A stretch of 64,000 nt of DNA from Luzula sylvatica (Eukaryota; Streptophyta; Magnoliopsida; Poales; Juncaceae). The stretch lies in the NCBI GenBank assembly GCA_946800325.1, contig OX326960.1, positions 9,770,893-9,834,892 on the forward strand. Direction: 5' to 3'. Numbering within the stretch: the stretch's first letter is position 1; every line of letters starts with the position of its first letter. The translations under genes were made by a program, and so were the position numbers. The notes under the pieces are model-generated. The model worked only from the letters and a program-made list of their open reading frames with translations. It was not told where the DNA came from and ran no database searches. Shown here piece after piece: positions 20,481-30,652 of this stretch.

Positions 20481-23400
20481 GAGGATAGACTTGATTTCTC
20501 GATTCGAAACTTCGGCTTGTCCATTTGTTTGTGGGTGGTATGCGGTGGAAGTTCGGTGATTCACATGGTACTTCTCGAGCAAGGCTTGAAGGCTCTTGTT
20601 GCAAAAATGCGTCCCTCGATCGCTTATCAAGACCCTTGGCACCCCGAACCTTTGGAAGATATTCTTCTTGAGAAATTCGCCCACCGTTTTCGAATCCGCG
20701 CTCCTTGTTGGCACCGCTTCTATCCATTTTGTCACATAATCTACGGCAAGCAAAACGTAAGTGTATCCAAAGGACGAGGGAAAAGGCCCCATGAAATCAA
20801 TGCCCCATGCATCGAATGGTTCGCATGGTACAATTTTATTGAGGGGCATTTGATTTCTTTGGCTCAAATTTCCCGTCCTTTGGCATTTTTCACAACTTTT
20901 CACAAAGCTTGAGGCGTCTTTGTGAAGAGTTGGCCAATAAAATCCACATTCTAGTACCTTGTGAGCGGTACGAGTTATGCCAAAATGCCCTCCGCATTGT
21001 AAATTATGACAAAAGGATAAGATAGAATGTACCTCATGTTGGTTAACGCATTTTCGGATGACTTGATCGGAGCAAACTCGAAAAAGGATCGGGTCTTCCC
21101 ATACGTAATATCGGGCGTCACTTTTCATCTTATTTCTTCGAGTTTGTGAGAGATTCGGAGGAAATTTCTTCGTGACGATGTAGTTCACCAAATCGGCATA
21201 CCAAGGTGTGTCGATTCGGGTTGCGAGGATGTGCTCTTCGGGGAACTCGTCTCGAATTGGTACACTATCTTCTTCCTCCAACGGGAGCCGGCTTAGATGA
21301 TCCGCCACAAGATTTTCGCACCCCTTTTTGTCCTTTATCTCGAGATCGAATTCTTGGAGCAATAAGATCCACCGAAGTAATCTCGGTTTACACTCCTTCT
21401 TTTTCATTAAATGCTTTAAAGCCCCGTGATCCGAGAATACTATTACCTTTGTACCCAAGAGGTACGATCGAAACTTTTCCAAGGCGAACACGATTGCTAG
21501 AAGCTCCTTTTCGGTTGTGGTGTAATTTCGTTGCGCGTTGTCGAGTGTCTTCGAGGCGTATGCAATGACGTGAGAATCCTTACCTACTCTTTGGCCGAGA
21601 ACCGCACCCACACTTGAATCGCTTGCATCGCACATGATCTCGAATGGGAGCTCCCAATTTGGAGGCTTGATGATTGGTGCCGAGCAAAGCTTCTCCTTGA
21701 GCATGTCGAATGCATTCTCACATTTCTTATTGAACTCGAATTTCACGTCTTTTTGAAGGAGATGGCACATTGGTTGAGAGATCTTCGAAAAATCTTGAAT
21801 GAATCGCCGATAAAAACCGGCATGGCCGAGAAAAAACCTCACATCCTTCACCGTCTTGGGATAAGGGAGCGTTTTGATCACATCGATTTTCGCCTTGTCG
21901 ACCTCCATGCCCTCCTTTGAGATGAGACGACCTAAAACAATTCCTTCGCTCACCATGAAGTGGCATTTCTCAAAATTTAAGACAAGGTTAGCTTCGATGC
22001 ATTTTTCGAGTATTTGGGATAAATTGCCTAAGCATGAATCGAAAGAATCTCCAAATACCGAAAAATCATCCATAAAAACTTCAATGAATTTGGAAATATA
22101 ATCGGAGAAAATAGAAAGCATACACCTTTGAAATGTGCCGGGAGCGTTGCATAGGCCGAATGGCATGCGTCGGTACGCGAAGGTACCAAACGGGCACGTG
22201 AATGTGGTCTTCTCTTGATCTTCGGGTGCGACCGGTATTTGGAAATAGCCCGAAAATCCATCGAGGAAGCAATAGAATGGATTTCCCGCGAGTCTTTCTA
22301 TCATTTGATCGATGAATGGAAGCGGGAAGTGGTCTTTTTTCGTCGCCTTATTAAGCTTTCGGTAATCGATGCAAACTCGCCACCCGTTTTGAACTCGAGT
22401 CGGTACTTGATCGCCTTCATCGTTTTCAACAATCGTCATCCCCGTTTTCTTCGGTACCACGTGTATTGGCGATACCCATTTCGAGTCGGCAATGGGGTAA
22501 ATGATCCCCGCATCTAACAATTTGATCACCTCCTTTTTTACTACTTCCATCATGGGCGGATTGAGCCGCCTTTGAGGTTCACGCGATGGTTTTGCTCCGT
22601 CTTCGAGAAGGATTCGGTGTGTGCACATGGAGGGGGAGATGCCCGGAATGTCGGAGAGTGTCCACCCGAAAGCCTTCTTATTCCTTTTTAGCATTTCAAC
22701 GAGTTTTTCTTCTTGTTCCTTTGCTAGATTCGAGGCGATTATCACCGGCAAAGTTTCCGCTTCATCGAGAAAAGCATACTTTAGTCCAATAGGTAATTTT
22801 TTCAATTCTAACCTTGGAGCTTGTTCGATTGAAGGTGGAGCTCTTTGCATCGGGATTTCGAGGTCTCTTAGAAAGAGTGCTTGATCCATTCCTTGTTCTT
22901 TTTCCAAATCCGGCTCGATCTCGAGTGTAGGATTGCCATATTCTTCAAATTCTTCGAATGATCTATCCATGACCTCTTGTACAGAAACGTCGACCACGTC
23001 CATAGCGCTTAAGTTGAGTGTACCTACAATGGGTTCCTTTTGTTTGTCAAAAATATTGAATTTGATTACCTCATCATCGAACTCCATCGTGAGCTCTCCC
23101 GCATGGACATCGATCTTGGTTCGTGCCGTTTTCAAGAATGGTCGTCCAAGGAGAATCGGGGTTGTATCGCTACTCCCCTCATTCATGTCCAATACGTAGA
23201 AATCCGCGGGGAAGTAAAGTCCATTCACCGTCACGATCACATCTTCGACTACCCCCACCGGCTTCGTCGTAGATCTATCGGCCAATTGAATTACTACTTG
23301 TGTATCGTCGAGAGGGCCGAGATCTAGTGTTTTGAAAACCGAGAAGGGCATTACATTGATGGATGCGCCCAAATCAAGCATGCATTTGGGTAACTCGTGT

Positions 23401-24062
23401 TGCCCAATTTTGCAAGGGATAGCGAACATCCCCGGATCTTTGTGCTTTTGGGGGAGTCTCAAAATCGCCGAAACACTCTCCCCCACACTTATCAACTCAT
23501 CTCCCTTTGTCTTTTTTTTATTCGTGCACAATGCCTTGAGGTATTTTGCCAAACGAGGCACTTCTTTGATTGCTTCGAGTAGAGGAATGTTTACTTCTAT
23601 TTTCCTTAAGATGGCAAGCACGTCATTGTTCGATTCGATTGGCTTTGGGAGCCGACTCGGGAAAGGTGGCTTGACTTGAGTCGATTCGGGTTCTAGTTCT
23701 TGAGTTGGTAACTTCGCGGCTTGAGTCCGACTCTTCTTCAGTACCGGTACCTCAAGTTCCTTTTCTTCTTGAACCTCCTTGCTCTTCGAACTTTCGCCCA
23801 CCTCTTTACCGCTTCGGAGTCATATTGCGTTCACATGCCTTTGCTCGGAAGGAGCCAACGATTGAGATTGGAGTCGAGATGTACGTTGGGATTCGATTAC
23901 GTTTACTCGAGTGGCAATTTGATTGATTTGAGTCTCCAAGTTGCCTACATGGCGATTCGTGTTCGAAACCTCTTGCCTTACACTTGAGATCTCTTGCTTC
24001 AATTCTTGCTTCAATTCTTGCATCATTGTTTCCATGTTTTTATTGGCCCCTCCGATTTCTTG
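20470..24062 (-). pseudogene. pol: A/B pol: protease, reverse transcriptase, RNase H, integrase
   Basis: One frame continues from gag, interrupted by TAG at 24063-24065 and TGA at 23820-23822, then open for about 1,100 codons from 23801. That point is only the edge of the open frame (codon GTG), not a real start. Counting from it: protease DLGAS at 143-147; reverse transcriptase with VCIDYRKLN (476-484) and FMDDF catalytic box at 576-580; RNase H with CDAS (724-727), EKELLAI and DHGAL; integrase zinc finger H932, H939, C970, C973; catalytic D1002, D1061, E1097. No chromodomain. The FMDDF box and domain order fit the Athila/Tat group. All catalytic residues are present, but two stops and the downstream deletion make it inactive as it stands. 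Confidence 0.92.
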
Positions 24063-25268
24063 CTAGATTATAGAGGTTAGACCGTCCATCATCGCCTTCA
24101 TATCGAACTCTTGTCCTTGTACCGGTTTCGGTATCGATTGTGAAGCGTTCGGGTGTTGGTATGTGGCCGGCTTTGTAAACGGTTGGCGATACGGATCGGG
24201 TTGAGCGTTGTTCGTGTTTGACCATGAGAAGTTCGGATGATTGCGAAGGTTTGGATTGTACGAATTGGAGGGCTCGAACTTCTTGTACGCGGCATTTACG
24301 TCTTCGACTAAGCTCGGGCACTCGTCCGTGTAGTGAGCACTAGCACTACAAACCCCACATTTCTTGGTTTCTTCCTTTCCCAAGGCTTTCATTATGATCT
24401 CGAGTTTGTCGTTAAGCACGTCGACATTGAGGTCGGTACATGCGTTAACTCGGTATTCCACGTTCTTCCTTGATTGCGAATTGGTTGCCATGAGCTCTAG
24501 CAACTTCTTAATTTCTTCGAGATCCTTGTTGGAGATACTTCCCCCCGCGGATGCGTTGAGGAATTGGCTCTCCGAGTACCCGAGACCGTTAATGAATTGT
24601 TCGTAGAGGTATTGCGGTTCCACACTATGGCTTGGGCATTCTTCTTTCAAGCGCATGAAACGATCGTAATATTCATGGAATGCTTCGTTCGGTTTTTGCG
24701 TCATTGCCAAAAGTTCTCGCCTTATAGCCGCCAATCGAGAGGCCGAATAGTACCTATCCCTGAAGAGGTTCGCTACTTCGTTGAATGCGAGAGGGCCTCT
24801 AAGTGTGTAGAACCAATCCTTGGGACCTTCACCTAATGAGTAAGGAAAAAGAAGAAGAAGAATGTCACTAAAAGCTTCATAATTCGAATATATGTTTAGT
24901 TGAATTTTGAAATCCTTTAAGTGTTTATGAGGGTTTTTCGTGGCTTTCCCATGAAAAATAGGCAATGAGCCTATAATGCTCGGATCCGCTTTGAAATTCG
25001 GTATATTGGGCCTAATAAAATTATAGTTATCCTCCACATTTGTAGGTGCTACTAATTCTCTCAAGGTTTTTGGCCTTGGAGCTCTTGTTTCATCACCCAT
25101 ATTGAAAATTAAAGGAGTAGAGAGAGAAGAAAGAGTTTGAGTTTGAGTTCGAGGCTCTTCTTGATCTTCTTGTGTCGGTTCCTTTCCCTTTTTAGAGCTC
25201 TTGTTCCTTCTTTCGATTTCCTTGACAAACGGAAGTAATTCGCCTTTTCGTGATCTTGTGTTGTGCAT
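24063..25268 (-). pseudogene. gag: A/B gag (capsid, zinc knuckle)
   Basis: 401 codons from ATG at 25268. The frame is open six codons further upstream, but that edge is GTG, and ATG at the same place is conserved in E4 (27103). The N-terminus is basic (HNTRSRKG). MGDETRAPRPKTLRELV marks the conserved N-domain. The capsid-like core spans about residues 90-240, with FKIQLN, GPKDWFYTLRG and EYYDRFMRLKEECPSH. A CCHC zinc knuckle CGVCSASAHYTDEC (C-X2-C-X4-H-X4-C) lies about 100 residues before the end. TAG at 24063 ends it, and the same frame continues into a coiled-coil linker and pol. The stop could be read through in an active relative, but a second stop at 23820 suggests decay. Confidence 0.88.
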
Positions 25269-25380
25269 AAAGCTTCTTTTCTTCACACCTAGATTGTCAC
25301 AAAAGAGAAGAAGAAGTGAGTAAACAAATTTATGTATTCGAATCTCAAATTTCGATATAAAATATTGACTTAAACACCGC

Positions 25381-25398
25381 TCCCCGGCAGCGGCGCCA
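25381..25398 (-). other. primer-binding site of element A
   Basis: Minus strand TGGCGCCGCTGCCGGGGA, two bases after the LTR end TCATCA at 25401. Confidence 0.88.
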
Positions 25399-25400
25399 TT

Positions 25401-26533
25401 TGATGAGCGGGTTTTTGGCTTGTTTAATATGTCGTTGTGGTAAAACCCCGAACAATCAACAAAATTTGTAATCTAAGTTTGTACAGTGGCAAATGTATAG
25501 ATTCGTTCCACGGGGAGCAATTGCATCAAAATTTGGATCAAAATGGACTAGAAATAACAAAGAAAATTCACAGAAGATAGTCCGTTACAACGGAATTGAG
25601 TTCCGTTACAACGGACATTAGGGTTATGTCTAACGTAGGGATTGATATGAACGTCCGTTACAACAGAGAAAATTCCGTTATAATGGAAAGAGGTAGTCCG
25701 TTATAACGGATAGGAGTAGCGTTATAACGGATTGGTTGATCCGTTACAACAAACCTAGATGTCCGTTACAACGCACTAGTATGACTGCCCTTGAGTATTA
25801 TTCCTCACAAGTGCGTTACAACGGAGTACCAACAGACTGAAAGTCAGGTACAAACCAAAATGTCCGTTACAACGCAAGTTGGGTTCCGTTAGAACAGAAC
25901 TTGTTCTGGATTTCGAAATTGTAATTTGAATTGAGGATTGAATTGAAGGTTTGTTTTGAGATAGAACCAAGGGAGATTTTAACTAAATTTAAGTCAGTAA
26001 TTAAGAGCAAAAGATCAAGTAAAAACACCAACAAAGATTTGATTCAAGTAAACAAGAACTAAAGATTCATTAAACCGAGAATTCGTTACACAAATCCAAT
26101 TCGAATTTAGACTACAAGAATTACAAGAAAGGAAAGAAAACACCTAGAGAGATGAAGTGAGCTCCGAATCTCGTCTTGGATGCCTTCCTTGTTGTTTTGA
26201 GATGCTAGTGAGCTAGACAACTCGCATAACACGTTCCTTTCGTACCAATCCACCCGCCAATAGAAGAGAGCTTCGTACCGGTTGAGTGAACTCGAGATTT
26301 GCAAGAAATCCTATTGGAAGAAATCTTCCGAGTGGAATAGAGTAAGCTTGACTCCTTGCTTGCGCGGATTCGGATGAAGAAAGCTCCACCTCAATCCTTG
26401 CAACTCGATCTTCGTCGAAGTGTAAACCAATTCACCGAATGAAGTGAGCTTCTATTCGGTGATCGATTTTAGAGAATTATCATTCGTATTTGCAATTCTT
26501 GCGTGTTCTTGAAGGTTCTTGGACTTGCTTAAA

Positions 26534-26617
<84 letters not shown>

Positions 26618-27076
26618 GGCATAAAAGAGCGTACCAAACTCGTGGCCCTTGTGGTCATATTTATAGCACTCATGGAGTCTTATTATTGGTCACGAGTTGG
26701 TGGAGAGGATTGGGGGTAAGGAGGTAATTCCCACCAAAGGTAGGTGGTCAGGATAAGGGCTAAGGATTGAGTGGTTTTCGTGTAGACTTTTGTGTAAGTT
26801 TGTATCATGATAATTGTTTGCCTCCTGTCTTATTCATGTACCGAATGTATCGGTATAATATATCATTTTCACTCCTCTTGACGTGTTGGAGACAACTACA
26901 CTCTCCAAATTCCCAGAAATTCCTTCTAATTCCTGTGATTAAGCAATAAAACACACTTAGTGAAGAAATATTCATGTTATCTCAAATATGATTAATAAAG
27001 TATATAGAATTGTTCTTCACAAGAGCTAAAATCCCCAATTTAAGCATTAAATTTGTGCCTTATTTGCCTCACATCA
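25401..27076 (-). mobile_element. 5' LTR of element A
   Basis: 1676 bp, from TGATGTGAGGC at 27076 to CTCATCA at 25401 on the minus strand. The TATA box is at 26658-26665 and the GA run at 26536-26613. A CCGTT-NN-AACGG array lies at 25579-25895, with several motifs damaged by single changes (for example TACAACAG). Relative to the 3' LTR it lacks about 26 bp near 25811 and differs near 26440-26490. Confidence 0.88.
26658..26665 (-). promoter_or_regulatory. TATA box of element A 5' LTR
   Basis: TATAAATA on the minus strand, about 45 bp upstream of the pyrimidine (CT on this strand) microsatellite that starts the transcribed leader. Confidence 0.65.
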
Positions 27077-27417
27077 CAATCTAGGTGAAGGAAGAAAGCT
27101 TTATGCACAACACAAGATCGCAAAAAGGATAATTACTTCCATTTGTGAAAGAAATCGAAAGAAGGAACAAGAGCTCTAAGAAGAGCAAGGAACCGACACA
27201 AGAAGATCAAGACGAACATCAACTTCAAACTCAAACTTTTTCTTCTCTCTCTACTCATTTAAATTCAAACATGGGTGATGAAACTAGGGCTCCAAGGCCA
27301 AAAACCTTAAAGGAACTAGTGGCCCCAAATATCGTAGAAGATAACTACAATTTTATTAGGCCGAATATACCGAACTTTAAGGCCGATCCGAGCATCATAG
27401 GCTCTTTTGTCACGACC
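27077..27417 (+). pseudogene. gag: E4 gag, N-terminal piece
   Basis: Starts at ATG 27103 (MHNTRS), preceded by the end of the E4 leader. A TAA at 27130-27132 follows the first nine codons. The frame then stays open through KEIERRNKSSKK and MGDETRAPRPKTLKELV to PNFKADPSIIGS, collinear with A/B gag. It is split at 27417 by a 2.3-kb insertion. The rest of gag resumes at 29730. Confidence 0.88.
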
Positions 27418-29729
27418 CGAAAATAAAATAATCGTGCACAACGTACTTACCTTCATTAAATGAGCATTAGCAGAGTCAAAAACACACAATACGAAAACCA
27501 GTTGGCATAAAATATAATCTACAATCTACAACAACTAAACACACATATGGTGGGCATAAACCAATACAACAAAAACAAATATATTAACTGGTGATCGCAC
27601 ACTCCGCTACGCACGTAATCTACACGAATGGCACTGCCACTTCAAGTGCTACCTGAAAATGTTGGCTGAGAGTTAGATAAGTAAAATAATATTTAATTAT
27701 TATTTACTCGACGACAACCTACTACGAGAACTATGAACAACGACCACGATGACCGACTACTACAACTAACACGAATTCTGCACAATGCGACAACAACCAC
27801 TACAGAATTCTCATCGGTCAAGCAACTACAAGTGTTCGACTACAACACGGAAACAACTACTACCACAACTATGATCATGCAAATACGATAACAACTACTA
27901 CATAATTCATAGTGTGATACTACTACAACTTCCACTACAACTATGATCCTGCAAATACGGTAACAACTACTACAGAATTCATAGTGTGATACTACAACAA
28001 CTACTTCCACTACAACTATGATCCTGCAAATACGGTAACAACTACTACAGAATACATAGTGTGATACTACAACAACTACTTCCACTACAACTATGATCCT
28101 GCAAATACGGTAACAATTACTACATAATTCATAGTGTAGAGAACTACATCGATAAGGTTGGCTTCCACAAGGGACCCTACTCATAGACTAGTACCTCGGA
28201 TCTACATTGAGGTAAGAAGTCCGCTGCACTCTATCCCAAGAGTGGTGGTTTCAACCACGCCACGACTGAAACCACGCCCCCTCGATACTACATTTACTAC
28301 GACTACACGAGGAGACCGTACTGCTACGTCTAACAGTTCGCAAGTTCGGGAGCGACCCGAAGATGCACCTTTAGCCAGACACTACATAAATGTCCAAACA
28401 TGTGTTCCCTTATCCACCTCTCTTCCTCACTACTAGTTGATCTACATCAACAACAATCCTACATACTACAAAGAACTACACATATTCTACAGCTAAAATG
28501 ATGAATAAATAAATGAAGAATCAGACTCAGTAATCATAATTACTGCCATTTGAACCGCCTCAGAATAAGCTTTCCAACGGAACCAAGAACACACGAAACG
28601 GAGACCGAACGGAGAAGTTATGACCAAATTACGAAGACGTGACACACACAATCTGGTCCGATACACCCGTCAAAGAACCGATCAAACTACGACATCTCTA
28701 CTTATCCGACACATCAAAGCTTCTACTGACCTCGAGATGAAATCCTAACGACACACGAGACAACTCAACTAGCCTCCAACCACTAGAAGAAACTTCAAAC
28801 TACTACGACAAACTACAACGACAAACTACTTAAAGAAAGCTCAGCCATGTATTTAATCTTGGCTCGTTTTCTCATTAATCCAACCATTAATTAATTGGAC
28901 ATTATCGAGCAATCGAGCCTTTTCTCCATTGTATAATTGTGCCCCTGAAAAATCATGTTCTCCAAAATTACCAAAATAACCCTTACATCCAGAATTTGAA
29001 CTAGGGTTAGAGGATACCGGATTAAAGGATCTTGACTCAAAACCAAACATAAACCCAACCCATTAAGAACAAACAACCTAATTGTATCACTTATTTTCTT
29101 CCCAAAAACTGAAACCCTAATTTTGACCCTTTCTCGATGGAAGCCTAATAGATGATCGAAACGCCATTATTCGAGCGGCCGAATCACCACGGCACCATCC
29201 TTATACCCCAAAACCATCTATGAAACCCTAAAATCCAGAATTACTTCCACCCCCAAAATCTAGGGTTTCCACAAGGAAAGCTCAATTCAATCTTCCAATC
29301 GATTTCCATGGCAGTAAATACGAAGGATTCTACGAATTAGATTAGAAGATAGATTTACAACCTCAAAACATCAAGCTCCTAGGTTTAGACAACTCCTCCA
29401 CCACCTACATGTGGCTGCCTCGATGAAGACAACCTCGAAATCGAGCTCCCTTTCTAGTTTTCTCCTCTTGAATCACTTGTTCCCTTCTTCTTCTCCAATC
29501 TCCTCTTCTTTCCTCTTCTTCTTCTTTCACCTCTCTCTAAAGCCACGGAAATAAGGGGGTTATGGGACAGGATAGAAGGGGCTAGAGTCAAAGAATTATA
29601 TTATACTCATGACAAGGGTTTAGGTGTGAAAGTGATTAGGGGTTTTTGTCATTTTTCCATTTTGATCCATAATTTTCTTGTAATTATTTTCTATCCAGAA
29701 TTTTCTTGTATTTAATTATTGATATAACT
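27418..29729. mobile_element. 2.3-kb insertion in E4 gag, probable solo LTR
   Basis: Flanked by TCTTT at 27413-27417 and 29730-29734, and gag homology resumes exactly outside. The insertion starts TGTCACGACCCG on the + strand. In reverse it would end CGGGTCGTGACA, typical of some plant gypsy LTRs, so the LTR is probably on the minus strand. The other end (ATATAACT) is not a canonical TG/CA terminus and may be mutated. No coding sequence, primer-binding site or internal region is visible, which favours a solo LTR over a full element. It carries the tandem repeat at 27850-28140. Confidence 0.65.
27850..28140. repeat. tandem repeat of about 70-80 bp inside the insertion
   Basis: About four imperfect copies of a unit containing CAACTATGATCCTGCAAAT, ACGGTAACAACTACTAC and CATAGTGTGATACTAC. 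Neighbouring sequence (27700-27850) is also rich in ACTAC/ACAAC triplets. The ORF antisense to it is a repeat artefact. Confidence 0.85.
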
Positions 29730-30652
29730 TCTTTACCCATCTTTCATGGCAAAGCTACAAAAAATCCACACAAGCATTTGAAAGATTTTAAGATTCAACT
29801 AAACATTTATGCAAATTATGAGGCATTTAACGATATTCTACTTCTTATTTTTCCTTATTCGCTAGGTGAAGGGCCGAAGGATTGGTTCTACAACCTACGA
29901 GGACCACTCGATTTCAATGAGGTGGCTAGGCGTTTCAAGGAGAAATACTACTCACATTCGAGATTGGCGGCAATTAGGCGAGAGCTTCTAGCAATCACGC
30001 AAAAGCCAAACGAGGCTCTCCACGAGTATTACGATCGATTCAACCGTTTGATGGAGGAATGTCCAAGCCACAATGTCGCGGTCCATTACCTATACGAGCA
30101 ATTCATACAAGGGCTAGGTTACTCCGAGAGTCAATTCCTCAACGCATCCGCGGGGGGGAGTATCGCGAACAAAGATCTCGAAGAGATTAAGAAGCTACTC
30201 GAAGGCGGAATGTTCAATACCGAGTTAATGCGTGTAGCGACCTCAATGTCGACATGCTTAACAACAAGCTCGAGATCATCATGAAAGCTTTGGGCAAGGA
30301 GGAAACGAAAACATGTGGGGTTTGCCTCGCAAATACCCACTACACCGATGAGTGCCCGAGTGTGATCGAAGATGCAAATGCCGTTTACAAGAAATTCGAC
30401 GCCTCGAACTCGTATAACTCGAATCTCCTCAACCATCCTAACTTTAGTTGGTCGAATCCCAACAATGCTCAACCCGACCCATATCGACAAGTGGTTACAA
30501 AACCGGCCACATACCAACACCCGAATGCGACTCAAACGGTTCAAAAACCGGCCCAAACACAAGAACCAAATCAAGACATGAAGTCGATGATGGAGGGCAT
30601 GATGTCAATGATGCAAAGTGTGAATAAAAACGTGGACTCGATGAAGTAAATA
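29730..30652 (+). pseudogene. gag: E4 gag, capsid and zinc-knuckle piece
   Basis: Resumes with LPIFHGKATKNPHKHLKDF directly after the insertion and continues through DWFYNLRGPLDF and YEQFIQGLGYSESQFLN. A frameshift near 30205-30215 moves the reading to the frame at 30254, which carries the zinc knuckle CGVCLANTHYTDEC. The piece ends at a stop (30650-30652) created by a 26-bp tandem duplication (GTGAATAAAAACGTGGACTC and its copy, about 30618-30670). Confidence 0.88.

Larger units (their letters stand above)
13329..27076 (-). mobile_element. A/B complex: chimeric three-LTR Ty3/gypsy element
   Basis: Minus-strand arrangement from high to low coordinate: 5' LTR A (25401-27076), primer-binding site, gag-pol, 3' non-coding region, LTR B (16329-18003), a second copy of the 3' non-coding region (15012-16328), 3' LTR A (13329-15011). 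The two A LTRs share a leader module that LTR B lacks, so B belongs to a different subfamily. The simplest history is that B inserted into A and recombination between their internal regions then removed the rest of B together with the matching part of A. The complex sits in the E4 leader. Confidence 0.75.

Noticed and set aside
20517..24836. Several 70-130-codon ORFs on the + strand opposite A/B gag-pol
   Set aside because: Antisense shadows of the pol and gag frames with no independent motif.
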